Assembly (NCBI GenBank): GCA_013350335.1 | Contig: CM023539.1 | Location: 22,871,043-22,935,042 of the forward strand | Reading direction: 5' to 3' | DNA from: Chimonanthus salicifolius | Lineage: Eukaryota > Streptophyta > Magnoliopsida > Laurales > Calycanthaceae | DNA length: 64,000 bases | In this document: positions 24,781-35,637 of the stretch, in pieces | Layout of the letters: every line of letters begins with the position of its first letter | How positions within the stretch are numbered: position 1 is the stretch's first letter | Notes under the pieces: model-generated | What the model was told of the DNA's origin: nothing | The model's input: the letters and a program-made list of their open reading frames with translations, nothing else | Databases searched by the model: none | Program-made: the position numbers and the translations under genes

Positions 24781-26136
24781 CATCAAAAAGCTCAATGGTT
24801 AGGATGGGATTTAAAGGCATCATATTTCTACGGGAGATACTTCCCAATCTTTGACACCTATTATACGAGACACAGAAAGTGTGGGTGTCTCGAAACATGG
24901 TGGGCCAATAAAATCCACACTGTAAGATTTTTGCAGTTGTCTTTGTAGTGCTAAAATGCCCTCCACAGGCCTGGTCATGGCAGAAATTTATGACACGTTG
25001 TTGCTCTTCTTCTGGGACACACCGACGAATAATTTGGTCCGCACAGTGTTTAAACAGATAAGGGTCATCCCAAATAAAACTTTGACTTGGACCAGAAACT
25101 TAGACCTATCTTGCATAGTCCAATGCGGGGGCATTTGACTAGTAACAAGATAGTTAACAATATCGGCAAACCATGGTACTTGGGACACTGACATGAGTTG
25201 TTCATCAGGGAAGGACTCAGTGATAGGACGAGTCTCATTAGTGAACTTAGTTATCAATCTAGACAAGTGGTCTGCTACTACATTCTCGGAACCTTTCTTG
25301 TCCCGGGTTTCCATGTCAAACTCTTGTAGTAGTAATATCCATCGGATCAGGCGAGACTTAGCATCTTTCTTAGAAAGGACATACTTAAGTGCTGCATGAT
25401 CAGAATATATAATGACCTTCGAACCCACTAAGTAGGATCGAAACTTATCTAGTGCAAAAACAACTGCCAACAGCTCTTTTTCCGTGGTGGAATAATGGAG
25501 CTGAGCGTCATTGAGAGTTTTGCTAGCATAGTAGATAACATGAGGTAACCGATTTAACATTTGTCCTAAAACGGCTCCGACTGCATAAGCGGAGGCATCG
25601 CACATAATTTTAAAGGGGACAGACCAAACAGGTAGCTGTATTATCAGAGCGGAGGTCAGAGCGATTTTTAATTTTTCAAAGGCTTGAATGCACTCATCAT
25701 CAAAATCGAAATTAGCATCCTTGGCCAAGAGTTTACAGAGAGGTTTTGAAACTTTACTGAAATCTTTTATAAACCTCCTGTAAAAACCAGCATGGCCTAA
25801 GAATGACCTGATCTCTCTAACGGTTTGGGGTCTTGGTAAATTAGAGATCAGGTTGACCTTTGCCTTGTCCACTTCGATACCCTTTTTAGAGATAATGTGC
25901 CCTAGTACTATGCCGTTTTTCACCAAAAAGTGACATTTTTCCCAATTCAATACCAGGTTCTTTTCTTGGCACCTGATTAGCACAAGGCTCAGATGGTGCA
26001 GGCACTTGTCAAAAGTGGATCCAGACACAGAGAAGTCATCCATAAAGACTTCTAGGAAACGTTTGACCATGTCGGAGAAAATACTGATCATGCACCGTTG
26101 AAAAATGGCTGGTGCATTGCATAATCCGAATGGCAT
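24781..26136 (-). pseudogene. Athila RT palm, RNase H and integrase zinc domain
   Basis: The frame 26136-24988 starts at [16 protein letters not shown] of reverse transcriptase. It includes the catalytic FMDDFSVSG box (about residues 30-40) and the thumb ([17 protein letters not shown]). RNase H follows, with [33 protein letters not shown] and [19 protein letters not shown], so its D-E-D residues are kept. After a shift near 25000 the integrase zinc motif can be read in another frame (HDQACGGHFSTTKT, then CxxC in CVSYNRC). Upstream it is separated from the RT N-terminus by a stop at about 26208. Confidence 0.9.
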
Positions 26137-26208
26137 ATGGCGATATGCGAACGTACCGAATGGACATGTGAAAGTGGTTTTCTCTTGATCATCAGGAGCA
26201 ACGTAGAT

Positions 26209-27096
26209 CTAATTATAGCCGGAATAACCATCAAGGAAGTAATAAAATGCATGACCGGCTAACCGCTCAAGCATCTGATCGATGAACGGAAGAGGAAAAT
26301 AGTCATTTCTTGTGATAGTGTTCAGCTTACGGTAGTCAATGCAAACTCTCCAACCTGTTTCGATGCGGGTTGGCACCAACTCATTATCCTGATTTTTGAC
26401 TACCATAACACCCGATTTCTTAGGTAAAACCTGTATCAGACTTACCCATTTACTATCAGAGATCGGGTAGATAATACCCGTCTCGAGAAGTTTTAAAATC
26501 TCAGCTCGTATCACATCCTGCATCGCCGGATTCAACCGTCTCTGTGGTTCTCTGGATGTCTTGGAATTTTCTTCAAAGTGAATTTTATGCATGACCACAG
26601 ATGGGCTAACTCCTTTGAGATCGGCAATGGACCATCCAATAACTTCACGGTGATCTCTTAAAATAGCAAGGAGTTTAGACTCCTGCTCAGAAGTTAAATC
26701 GGAAGCTATGATCACAGGTAAAGTTTCTGATGGTCCAAGATAAGAATATTTCAGTGTCTCAGGAAGTGGCTTGAGCTCTAACTTTGGTGGCTTCTCGATA
26801 GAGGGGATCAGTACAGGTTGACTAATAGGGAGAGGTTCAAATTTGGAGAACCTTCGCACATATGGAGATGCGTCAAATATTTCGTTCACTCCTTGTTTAC
26901 CATCTTCATTGAAGTCTGTGCTAAAAGTAGACAGAGTCTTCTCAAATGGGTCATCACAAATGAAGTGAAGGAAGGACTCTTGGACTGAACTCTGGATCAT
27001 GTTAACCTCGCACAGATCATCTGTGCAGAAAGGTTGTCGACATAAGCCAAACACATTGAGTTCTGTCGTCAGATCTCCAAATGACAACTTAAGCAT
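26209..27096 (-). pseudogene. Athila protease-RT linker and RT fingers
   Basis: 295 codons. The first half is the linker between protease and RT. From about residue 150 it has HREVIGWSIADLKGVSPSV, HKIHFEENSK, then the RT fingers. It ends at FYYFLDGYSGYN followed by a TAG where the family normally has a Gln codon. A single C-to-T change therefore accounts for the stop, and the frame continues on the other side ([12 protein letters not shown]). Confidence 0.9.
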
Positions 27097-27141
27097 ACCA
27101 TTTTTGCAATTTATAACTGCTTTCGCGGTGGCAAAAAATGG

Positions 27142-27856
27142 TCATCCTAAAATAATCGGAATGTGCCCACTTTCGTTCTGAACAGATTGTGTATCCAACA
27201 CAACAAAATCGACCGGAAAGTAGAATTTGTCTACTTTCACCAAAACGTTTTTTATCACACCTCTCGGAATTTTTATAGAGCGGTCAGCTAACTGTAGTGT
27301 GATAGGAGTGGGTTTCAGCTCTCCCAGCCCCAACTGTTCATAAACGGAGTATGGCAGTAAGCTAACACTAGCTCCCAAATCTAATAAGGCCCTTTCAACT
27401 TCATATGTACCAATGGTGCATGCAATGGTTGGGCACCCAGGGTCCTTATGTTTAATTGGGAACGGTTGTTGGAGGAGAGCACTTGCATTTTCTGCTAGAA
27501 ATGCCTTTACGGGAACATTAGTTCTCCGTTTTGCCGTACAGAGGTCTTTAAGAAACTTAGCGTACGAGGGTATCTGATTGATGGCATCTAGTAGAGGAAT
27601 GTTGATATTGATATTTTTTAAGACCTCTAATATGTCACCATAAGGTACCCCTTGCTTGGTGATGAGCCTCTGAGGGTACGGAGCCCTAGGTACGTAAGTT
27701 TTTCTAGCAGATGGATTCGATTCGTTTTGGACTGGGGATGAACTAGATGGGTCATCCTGATACTTGGAATGACCAGTGGTCTAGTCTTCCAGTTGCGTAG
27801 GTAATTTCACTTTATTATCTACCTGTCTCCCGGATCTCAAGGTAATAATGGAGTTA
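27142..27856 (-). pseudogene. Athila gag-protease junction, truncated at right
   Basis: The frame 27378-27142 contains the protease active site (LGASVSLLPYSVYEQLGL; the preceding codons read ALLD, so the motif is DLGAS). Further upstream on the minus strand, 27780-27400 reads as the usual linker (YGDILEVLKNINI, INQIPSYAKFLKDLCT, RRTNVPVKAFLAENAS) with scattered stops. Coding similarity stops at about 27780-27856, where element A resumes. The gag is missing. Confidence 0.85.
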
Positions 27857-28288
27857 GGGACAAGAGGGGACGAAAGAGATAGAGTGGAATAGGGTTTCTC
27901 ACAGCTAGGGACAGATGGAGAGCGGAAGAAATGGATTTTGGGTCAAAACTGGTCCTTAAGTACTCCTTCAAAATCGTGCAATCTTGAGCCCTCGAGCATT
28001 TCTCGAACCCCTCGATCAGAGACCAAAATTTTCAAATTTTCATACTGTCATCTTTCGCTGCTCTGAGTCCGAGGCCCTTGGGACTCACTCGAGCCCCTCA
28101 ATCCCTCGAGTCCTCGAACTCTTGTCAAGCCCTAGAAACTGACAGCAAGAGAATTCTAACTCTCTTTTGTTTTTTCTTGGGTTCTTTGGGAGGTTCTCGA
28201 CACTCCTCGCATGCATGAGCTCGGAACTCACGTGTCCTAGCTGATTATTACATCATTAATCCAAAATTTTAAGGGTCGAGTCGCTACA
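27857..28288 (-). mobile_element. LTR element A, right part
   Basis: Begins with the 154-bp repeat shared with 18576-18729, then continues for 278 bp not present on the left, ending GGGTCGAGTCGCTACA at 28288. The duplication AGTCA follows, then the remainder of the TRIM LTR. It contains runs with CTCGAGCCCCTC and CCCTCGAGTCCTCG. Confidence 0.7.
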
Positions 28289-28469
28289 AGTCAACCCGAA
28301 GATTTCTCTTAAAAGGCCTTATACTAGAAGGATGAGGGATTACAATATATATACAAGAGGAATTCCAATGGTAAAGGCGCTGTGGGACTTTGTTCGCCCA
28401 TACTAGCGAATTTCTCTCCCTAGGGAGTGATCCACACTGCTGGCCCTCCCTCTGGGGCGCGGTATAACA
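28289..28469 (-). mobile_element. TRIM LTR2, right part
   Basis: Resumes TRIM LTR2 after element A and ends CGCGGTATAACA at 28469. It aligns with 15950-16125 of LTR1 (for example CGAATTTCTCTCCCTAGGGAGT in both, cut here to its recognisable core CTCTCCCTAGGGAG). Copia-2 coding sequence starts at the very next base. Confidence 0.85.
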
Positions 28470-29986
28470 CATGATGATAACGGGGGAGATGTACAAGAAG
28501 CTATTGGTGATACAGTTATTGATGGTGTTCCTACGGTTGATGATGTAGAACTAGAAGAACAGACGGAACAAGTCCCACCAGATCCACTAGTAGAACCCCA
28601 ATTGAAAAGATCAACAAGAGAACGTCAGTCTTCAAGAAGGTATTCTCCTAAAGAGTATGTGATGCTGACAGATGGAGAAACCAAGTGCTACTAAGAAACT
28701 ATAACACATAAGCATAAGAAAGAGTTGTTGAAATCCATGTAAGAAGAAATAAAGTCCTTACATGAGAACCACTTACGACTTGGTTAAACTGCCTAAGGGA
28801 AAAAGAGCACTCAAGAACAAATGAGTCTACAAGTTGAAGACAGAGGAGAGAAGCTCACAGCCTGGGTACAAGGTACAATTAGTTGTGAAGGGTTTTGGCC
28901 AAAAAAATGGAATTGATTTTGAGGAGATTTTCTCATATGTTGTGAAGATGTCATCTATACGAGTGGTACTTGGTTTGGCTGCAAGTTTAAATTTAGAGGT
29001 TGAGCAACTTGATGTGAAGACAACTTTCCTTCATAGTGACTTGGAAAAAGAAATCTACATGGAGCAACCTGAGGACTTCATAGTAAAAAACGAAGAAAAC
29101 TTGGTTTGCAGACTATAGGTTAAAGTAGGCACCACGGCAATGATACAAGAAGTTTGATTCCTTCATGGCTAATCATGAGTACAGAAGGACTAATTCAGAT
29201 CCTTGTGTGTATGTGAAGGAATTCTCAGATGGTGATTTCATTATTTTGTTGCTTTACGTAGATGATATGTTAATTGTTGGACAAGATACTACCAAAATTA
29301 CCAAGTTGAAAGCAAGGATCAACAAATCCTTTGAAAGACTTGGGGCTAGCAAAATAGATACTTGGTATGAAGATCACTAGGGATAGAAAGAACTACAAGC
29401 TTTGGCTATCACTAGAGAGGTACAGTGAGAAGGTACTTGAAAGATTTAATATGGACAAAACTAAGTCAATGAGTACTACACTTGTAAATCATTTCAAATT
29501 CAGCTCCAAACAGTGTCCAGCAAGTGAGAATGAAAAAGACGAAATGAAGAGAGTTCCATATGCATCAATAGTTGGCAACTTGATGCCTGTTATGGTGTGT
29601 ACTTGGCTAGACATAGCTTACGCAGTTGGTGTTATGAGTAGATTCCTTTCTAATCTTGGCAAGGAACACTTGGTTGCAGTTAAATGAATTCTCAGGTATC
29701 TCCGAGGCACTTCCAAGATGTGTTTCTATTTTGGAAATGATAAATCTTTGTTAGAAGGCTCCACATATACAAACATGGTAGAAGATATTGATTCTAAAAG
29801 TCCAAGTCGGGTTACTTGATGACTTTTTCAGGGGGATCTGTATCTTGATAGTCCAAGTTGCATAAATGTGTTGCCTTATCTACTACAGAGGTTGAGTACA
29901 TTGCTATAGTTGAGGGATGCAATGAGCTATTGTGGATGAAGAGATTCCTATAGGAATTGAGATTAAACAAGAGAAGTATTTTTCTC
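28470..29986 (+). pseudogene. Copia-2 RT and RNase H, decayed
   Basis: Begins in the integrase-RT linker (QLKRSTRERQSSRRYSPKEY at about 28600). It then gives RT fingers (LVVKGFGQKNGIDFEEIFSY, 28834-29118, with VEQLDVKTTFLHSDLEKEIY) and the palm with IILLLYVDDMLIVGQD at about 29240. The thumb and RNase H (VPYASIVGNLM, AVGVMSRFLSNLGKEHLVAV) run to 29687. The rest of RNase H is readable in shifted frames up to LNKRSIFL, where a solo LTR interrupts. Several stops and at least four frameshifts. Confidence 0.9.
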
Positions 29987-31636
29987 TGTTAGTGTCCCGG
30001 CTTGCCGAGTCACCTATTTGTCAATTCCATAACTTAGATGAAACATTACCTTGAAAAGAGAAACTTAAGACTCAAGATCTTAAGTGTTGGTTGAAGTTTG
30101 AAGACTCAACGAGTCAACAGTATATGGCAATCACAAATGGTAAGTCACCATAGATGACCTTAGGTTGACCTTGCCTAGGCTTAGAGATCACATCAGGATA
30201 ATTAATCAAGCCTAACTTGTGTTTAACATCAAATCAGAACCAAAGGACATAAAGATCAAACAGTTGAAACCGCTGTCAGGACAACACATCGTGTCAGGCG
30301 ATTATTCGTCAGTGACAGTCGACGATCAATCGTGGTTTAGTGACTGGTCGTCTGGAAAATCAAAGGTTCTGGTTGAACTGGATTGTTAAACACAAGTGGT
30401 CTCAGGACGATACAATCGTGGCCACGATCAATCGTCTGGTACCTTAACGATTCAATCATGAAAGCGATCTATCGCTGAGACAGGACATTCCCTAAACTTA
30501 ACCAATGCCTAGAAATCTTACTCACATACGAACAATCGGGTATACGATCAATCGTGTGTACAGGGCTGGAACATTTCGGCATCACAGTTAGTCACCCTAG
30601 GTCTGGATAAAACTTAACACTGTAAATACAGGTTAGTCTCAGGCCGATGCATTACTTAACCCACGCTTAGTCATCAGGAAACACGACGATCAATCGTGTG
30701 GCACGATCAATAGTGAGGTTACCATTTTGTGTCGTTACTGTACATTAAATGCACAACGATCGAGCAGGTAAAAAGTTATTCAAGCACAGACGGTCGATCG
30801 CCAGTCACAATTGATCATGTGTTTCAATGATTCGAAATTTTTTATATTTGCCTATAAATTTATCATTGTTTGGAGAGTTAAGGACACACCTCTTGAGCAT
30901 TAAAGAGCTTCATCAACCATTCCAAACTCTCAAGAACCAAAGGCATTAATTGGTTTATTCTCTCTTGGCATTTTTTTGGGAAAAATCATTCAATAATCCA
31001 ATCAGTTTAGATTGAGATTAAGATAGAAGGATTAAGCCCACATCTAGGATAGAAATTGTGACCTCAATTTTCTATAAGCCCTCCCAAGGATTGTGGTTGC
31101 TCTACACAACAGATCGTCGGGATTGTACGAGCTCACATTGGGAGTGATTCAAGGAGCACATCTACATTTGCAAGGATCTTCAAAGGAAAGTGCTTCTTAG
31201 TTTGATTTTACTTGAAAAATCATTTTATCATTGTGAAGTGGATTAGAGAGATTGTTTTTCTCTTGAACCACTATAAAAAATAATGGGATAGGAATTGGGT
31301 GAAAGTCTCAATAAATTCGATAGGTGGAAGTGCTATTCTATTGTGTTGGTGTAATTCCAAGACTTGGTGAATTTGGAGATAACCAAAGGCTGTGTGAGTC
31401 TCTACAGTGGATGTAGGTTATTTAACCAAACCACTATACATCTTGTGCATTGGTATTTACTTGTGTGATTTTTTACAATCTTGCACACTTTGGAAATCAC
31501 ACACGTGATTAATTGTTTTTTAATTCCACATTATCTTTCACATTAATTAAGGAAATTTGAAAAAGGCTGTAAAATTTGAGATTACCCTATTCACCCCCTC
31601 TAGGGTTAATCTGATTCTAGCACAATGGGACTCTCA
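29987..31636 (+). mobile_element. Solo LTR with target duplication TTCTC
   Basis: 1,650 bp from TGTTAGTGTCCCGG to GGGACTCTCA, flanked by TTCTC on both sides (29982-29986 and 31637-31641). The copia-2 frame reads through the junction once the LTR and one copy of TTCTC are ignored (SIFLFCDNH), which proves the boundaries. It shares its TGTTAGTG start and its CCCCCTCTAGGGTTAAT terminal block with the LTRs of the pol-less element and 10557-12003. A cluster of ACGATnnATCGT palindromes occupies about 30290-30830. Confidence 0.9.
30290..30830. repeat. Cluster of ACGATCAATCGT-type palindromes
   Basis: Around ten imperfect palindromes, often paired (for example at about 30329, 30410, 30432, 30467, 30547, 30682 and 30702), in the U3 part of the solo LTR. 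Same position as the different palindromes in the two related LTRs. Confidence 0.75.
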
Positions 31637-31667
31637 TTCTCTTTTGTGACAATCATTTTGTTGGAAT
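31637..31667 (+). pseudogene. Short continuation of copia-2 RNase H
   Basis: About 30 bp read [11 protein letters not shown], the conserved segment after the RNase H third acidic site (usual form LFCDNQSAIHLA). It is then cut by the gypsy fragment. Confidence 0.75.
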
Positions 31668-33710
31668 GGCACAAGGGCTCATGCTGGTGCGAATTAAACC
31701 CTTACGCAATAAGTCCTCCACTTGGCCCTGAAAGATGCTAAATTCCTTAGGGCTCATCCTGTAGTGAGGCAAGTTTGGCAAACTAGCTCCAGGGATAAGA
31801 TCAATGTGATGTTGGATGTCCCGAGTCGGAGACCAGCCATCTGGCATCAAGTCTTGGAACTCGTCCAGAATTGGGATTACCTATGGCGGGGTTTGTACAG
31901 CTCCTGAGTTTGTCTCCTACACGACCAATGCAATGACTTCACATGTTTCAAGTGACTCATGCTCAATGTCGTTGACTAGGAGCAAAGACTGTTTTTTCTC
32001 AGGTGTTGATGGACGTTAGCCTTTTCCCAGCATAGGGCCTAGGGTGATCTTCATTCTATCTTTGTAGAAGGTGAATGTGTTTGCACGTCCCCTATAGTAG
32101 CAGTCGACGTCGTACTGCAATGGGTGGCCCAAGAGCATGTGGGAAACGTTCATATCAACAACGTTGCAGAGGCTCTGATCTTTGTATCTCTTACCAAGGG
32201 AGTAGGAGATGAGGCACTGCTTCGTTATTCGGGTCTCTCCCACATCCTTGATCCATCTGATCGAGTAGGGGGAGGGGATTAGGAGATGAGGTACTGTTTC
32301 GTCTACCATCAACTGTGAGGCGATATTCTCACAGCTACCACCATCAATGATAAGATCACAGACTTTACCGTTGACGGTGCATCGAGTCTTGAAGTTCTTG
32401 TGATGATGTGACGGGAGATCCTGCCTCGGTGTGTAAAGCAATCTGGGAACCACCAAAGAGGATCCTTCGTCTTCATAGTCAACATACTATTCATCATCGT
32501 CAGCAACACCTTCCGTTTATCCTTCAATGTACTCATCTTCCTTATCATAGGATTCATTAGTGGTGGAGTTGACAGGTTGAAGGCGAGGACGTTGGTGGGA
32601 GTGGTGCCCTAGTTCTCCGCAACGATAGCACTTTCTTGGCATTAGTCAGGCGTACAGGTTGTTTCATCATGAATCCTTGCCAACAACAGGCTTTGGCAGT
32701 GCAACTGGTGGGTTCCATGGTGGAACCTGTCGAGGAGACATTGTCTGCTAAGAAGTGCGTCCTGAGGCTGGTGCGAGAGTCGAAGAAGTTGATGGAAGGG
32801 TGTGCCTAGACACTAGTGCATTCCTTCCTCCCGGGCAATCAATATGGCTTTCAGCCATCGTGGCCAACTGAACTGCCTCACTCAAGGTGTGGACAGGCTG
32901 GTACTTGAAGCAGTCACGGAGTGAAATGTGAAGACCTCCCAAGAATCGTGAGACTTGTTGGGACTCAATCTCGGGCAAGTCGGCTCTAGTAGAAAGGCGA
33001 TAGAATTCTTTTGCGTAGTCACAAACCAGATGGTTTCCCTATCGGGAATTCTGGTATTGCTCGAAAAGAATTTGTTCGTAATTAGCAAGGAACAAACAAG
33101 TCTGCAGTAACTCTCATTTGCATCCATGAATTGATAAAACATTTTTTCTGTCACTTTCGGGCGGCTTGTAGATGTTCCCACCATGCAGATGCTCCACCCT
33201 TGAGTTAGCATGCTACAAGTTTTAATTTCCTCGCCTCATCGATTTCCATATAATCGAAGAAGCGTTCGACTTCCGAGAGCCAATCGAGGAAGCCTTTGTC
33301 ATTTAGTTGACCGTTGAAAGATGGTAGGTCTATCCTCGCACGGAACTCTCGATCAAAGTGGTCCGATGTGCGTGGAAGATCAAGTTGTCTAGGGATGTCT
33401 TCTAACTCACCATCGCTGAAATCATACTCGGGGCGAACTTGGGGTCTCCTACCTTGATTGCCACGAACATTATCCCTGGGTGGGACACGTTGATTGTTGC
33501 GGTTCTGGTTGAGGAGTTGATGCATCATCACTCGCAAGTCGTCTATAGAGTTGAATTTCTTTGATCTTAGCCCTGTTTACAGGTTGATCTTCTGCAGTTT
33601 TCTTCTTTTTTTTTTCTTTTGAAATATCTGCAGTGTTGTTGTTGGAAGCCATAGATTTTTATTTCATTTTTTTGCCCTTTTTTTAAAGTTAGGCTCTCAA
33701 TATCACTTCA
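31668..33710 (-). pseudogene. Chromovirus-like gypsy gag, protease and RT start, minus strand
   Basis: On the minus strand the frame opens at 33652 (MASNNNTADISKEKKKKK). Gag follows: EYDFSDGELEDIPRQLDLP, then DLPSFNGQLNDKGFLDWLSE and LKGGASAWWEHLQAAR near 33190. Further gag lies at 32978-32748 (SQQVSRFLGGLHISLRDCF) and a CCHC knuckle (CYRCGELGHHSHQ) at about 32630. The protease frame 32456-32016 has DLIIDGGSCENIAS and MLLGHPLQYDVD. RT begins at 31850-31653 ([36 protein letters not shown]). It is cut at 31668 by copia-2 sequence, so most of pol is missing. At 33692-33704 a decayed primer site (GGCTCTCAATATCA on plus) precedes the LTR. Confidence 0.85.
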
Positions 33711-34738
33711 TGCAACGAGGATCGGGTTGAAGGGATTAAGACAGGTAACTTTGTTTAAGATAGAGTAATGAAGATGTAGGTGGGTAGCACGGCTAACACA
33801 TTGGCTTGAAGGGATACTTAAATAAAAGAAAAGAAGACATGGGTTAGGTGGATGTTAATAAGGAAAAATAAGAAGATGGTAAGGTGATTAATTAAATGGG
33901 ATGGACTATAAGTTGTTTATGGTGTCATTTGCAACTTGGGAATGGGAATTTGGAAGGTGTGGAATGCAGGGACGTCTAAATGTAATTTGGCTGATTTGGA
34001 AGAGGCAAAGAAGGTGGAGAGAGATGCAAAAAGAAGGCCTGTGCAGTAGGGGTATGGAAAGAAGATGGAGGTGGAATGAAAGTTGCATGGAGAAGTACCG
34101 AAGTGGTTGGAGTCAGGCAAAGAGGCAAAGACAGGTTCGGGCTGATCATGGAACGATCCTAGCCAAGACTGAAGAGACAAACACTACTTGCAGGGCAGTG
34201 CTGAATTGCAAGCAGCAACAAAAAGACATTGGATGGCGTTGAGCAGCTCTAATAGAGGCAACACAGGAAGGATCATCTCTGATTTGGGAACCTCAACCTC
34301 AAGCTTGCAGGCCAAGGCAGAGATCTAAAACTCGAGGCGTCATCTTGTTGAAGATCAAAAACCCAAAGAGGAATATGACATAAACAATGCACAAATTGAG
34401 AAGAAACTGAAAAGATTTTCATGTAATTATTGGTGCTAATTACATGCCCCAAATGGGGTATTTATACATGTTGAATATCAAAGAAAGGTAAGACGGTGAA
34501 AGAAGAAAGAAAAAGAAAAGAAAAGAATACACTCGGTTTTTTTTCGTTCATCGGTGCTCATTGTCGGTTCTTGCGTCGGTATCACCGGTATTTCCATCTC
34601 CTTCTTCGTCAGTGCTTAGAGAGGAAAGGAAAGTTTCCCTCTTTCGTTGGTGGACTCAGTGAAAAGATAAGAAGGGGTCTTATTTTGGGTTTTAGAAAGA
34701 CTCCCCTCACACACGTGCTTCATTAGTAAGTACGAGCA
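33711..34738 (-). repeat. 5' LTR of the chromovirus-like element
   Basis: Plus-strand ends TGCAACGAGG and ACGAGCA give matching TGC/GCA termini. Length about 1.03 kb. The left end lies six bases from the decayed primer site. The right end abuts the copia-2 3' LTR. The ORFs at 33901 and 34496 have no family signal and lie inside the LTR. Confidence 0.6.
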
Positions 34739-34867
34739 ACATCACATTGTCAAATCACGTAAATTTGGTGTCATGTGGTTTGATTTATTTTGTTGCTTGA
34801 TAGTTGTAATTTTTTTTGCCTATTTTTATTCACACAATGAGGGAAATTATAGTTGTTTTTCCTAAAA
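34739..34867 (+). repeat. End of the 3' LTR of copia-2
   Basis: Aligns with 14475-14601 (AAATTTGGTGTCATGTGGTT against AAATTTGGTATCTTGGGCTT, then TTCACACAATGAGGGAAA). Only the last 130 bp are present, because the gypsy element replaced the rest. It links the copia-2 halves into one element. Confidence 0.7.
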
Positions 34868-35637
34868 TGTCCCACTTCGCCTACGGGCCTTGAAGTTATG
34901 GGGCTTATGTTAAGGTGGTGGCTCGAATAACCACCGCGGTTTTCTCATCTAAAACTTAGGAGAAGCTAGCGTGTATTGTATCTCCCTAATAAGATACACT
35001 GCAACTTCAAGAGAGATTTTAGGAGAAAAACAAGAGGCGCAGCCAACGTGTATTTACTAGGATACATGGTATTGAGTGGACAAGGCCGTAAGGATTATAT
35101 TCTAATTATAATCCTAAGGGTATCGGATGGAAGATGTCTATATATGTTGACGGGTAGCATCAGAAGAACTCGCCTTTTGGCCACATGCTTAGGATGGCCT
35201 CATGCAGCGTGGAGGCACGCCAAGATACAATAGAGAGAGTTGTTGCATTACTGTGTGTAGGGTTGTACACATGGCAAGGGCGTCGGCTGCATAACTGAAA
35301 GTGGGACAGTGGAGAGATATCCTTCATGTGGCAGCAAAGGGTGCTTTCAATACCGTGTTGGGAACGTGTACAACAGAGATAGAGAAAGAGAAAGGAGACA
35401 TTGGGAAGATGAAGAGCCGCATCGGGATGGTATTGTGAGAATCGTCGGAGGATCTCCTAACTGGGTTTAGGTGTCAAACCAATTTCTCTTGTAATAGTAT
35501 TCTTATCTCTCTTAATAAAATTATTCATGCTCCGTAGACGTAGGTCAGGTGGGCCGAACTATTTAAAATCATCGGTGTTCTTGTGCTTGTTTTATTCCAT
35601 TAATTTTGGTGTGATTATTTCTCTAATAATCCTAACA
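34868..35637 (+). repeat. LTR-like segment, probably a solo LTR
   Basis: 770 bp with TG...CA ends (TGTCCCACTTCGCC, TAATCCTAACA). Its 3' part has the usual copia termination layout: TCTCTTAATAAAATTATTC, then GACGTAGGTCAGGTGGGCCG and a T-rich end. No target duplication is visible, possibly because it starts exactly at the copia-2 end. Confidence 0.5.

Larger units (their letters stand above)
18730..27856 (-). mobile_element. Athila-type Ty3/gypsy element, minus strand, lacking gag and 5' LTR
   Basis: On the minus strand the order is: end of gag-protease linker (27856 down to about 27380), protease, RT, RNase H, integrase (stop at 23883), a 2.5-kb non-coding region, polypurine tract, then a 2.6-kb 3' LTR (18730-21353). 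The RT text (ELVPTRIETGWRVCIDYRK, FPLPFIDQMLERLAGHA) is typical of the Athila lineage. The gag start and 5' LTR are missing; the right end stops abruptly at 27856 against element A. No env-like ORF is visible between integrase and LTR. Confidence 0.9.
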
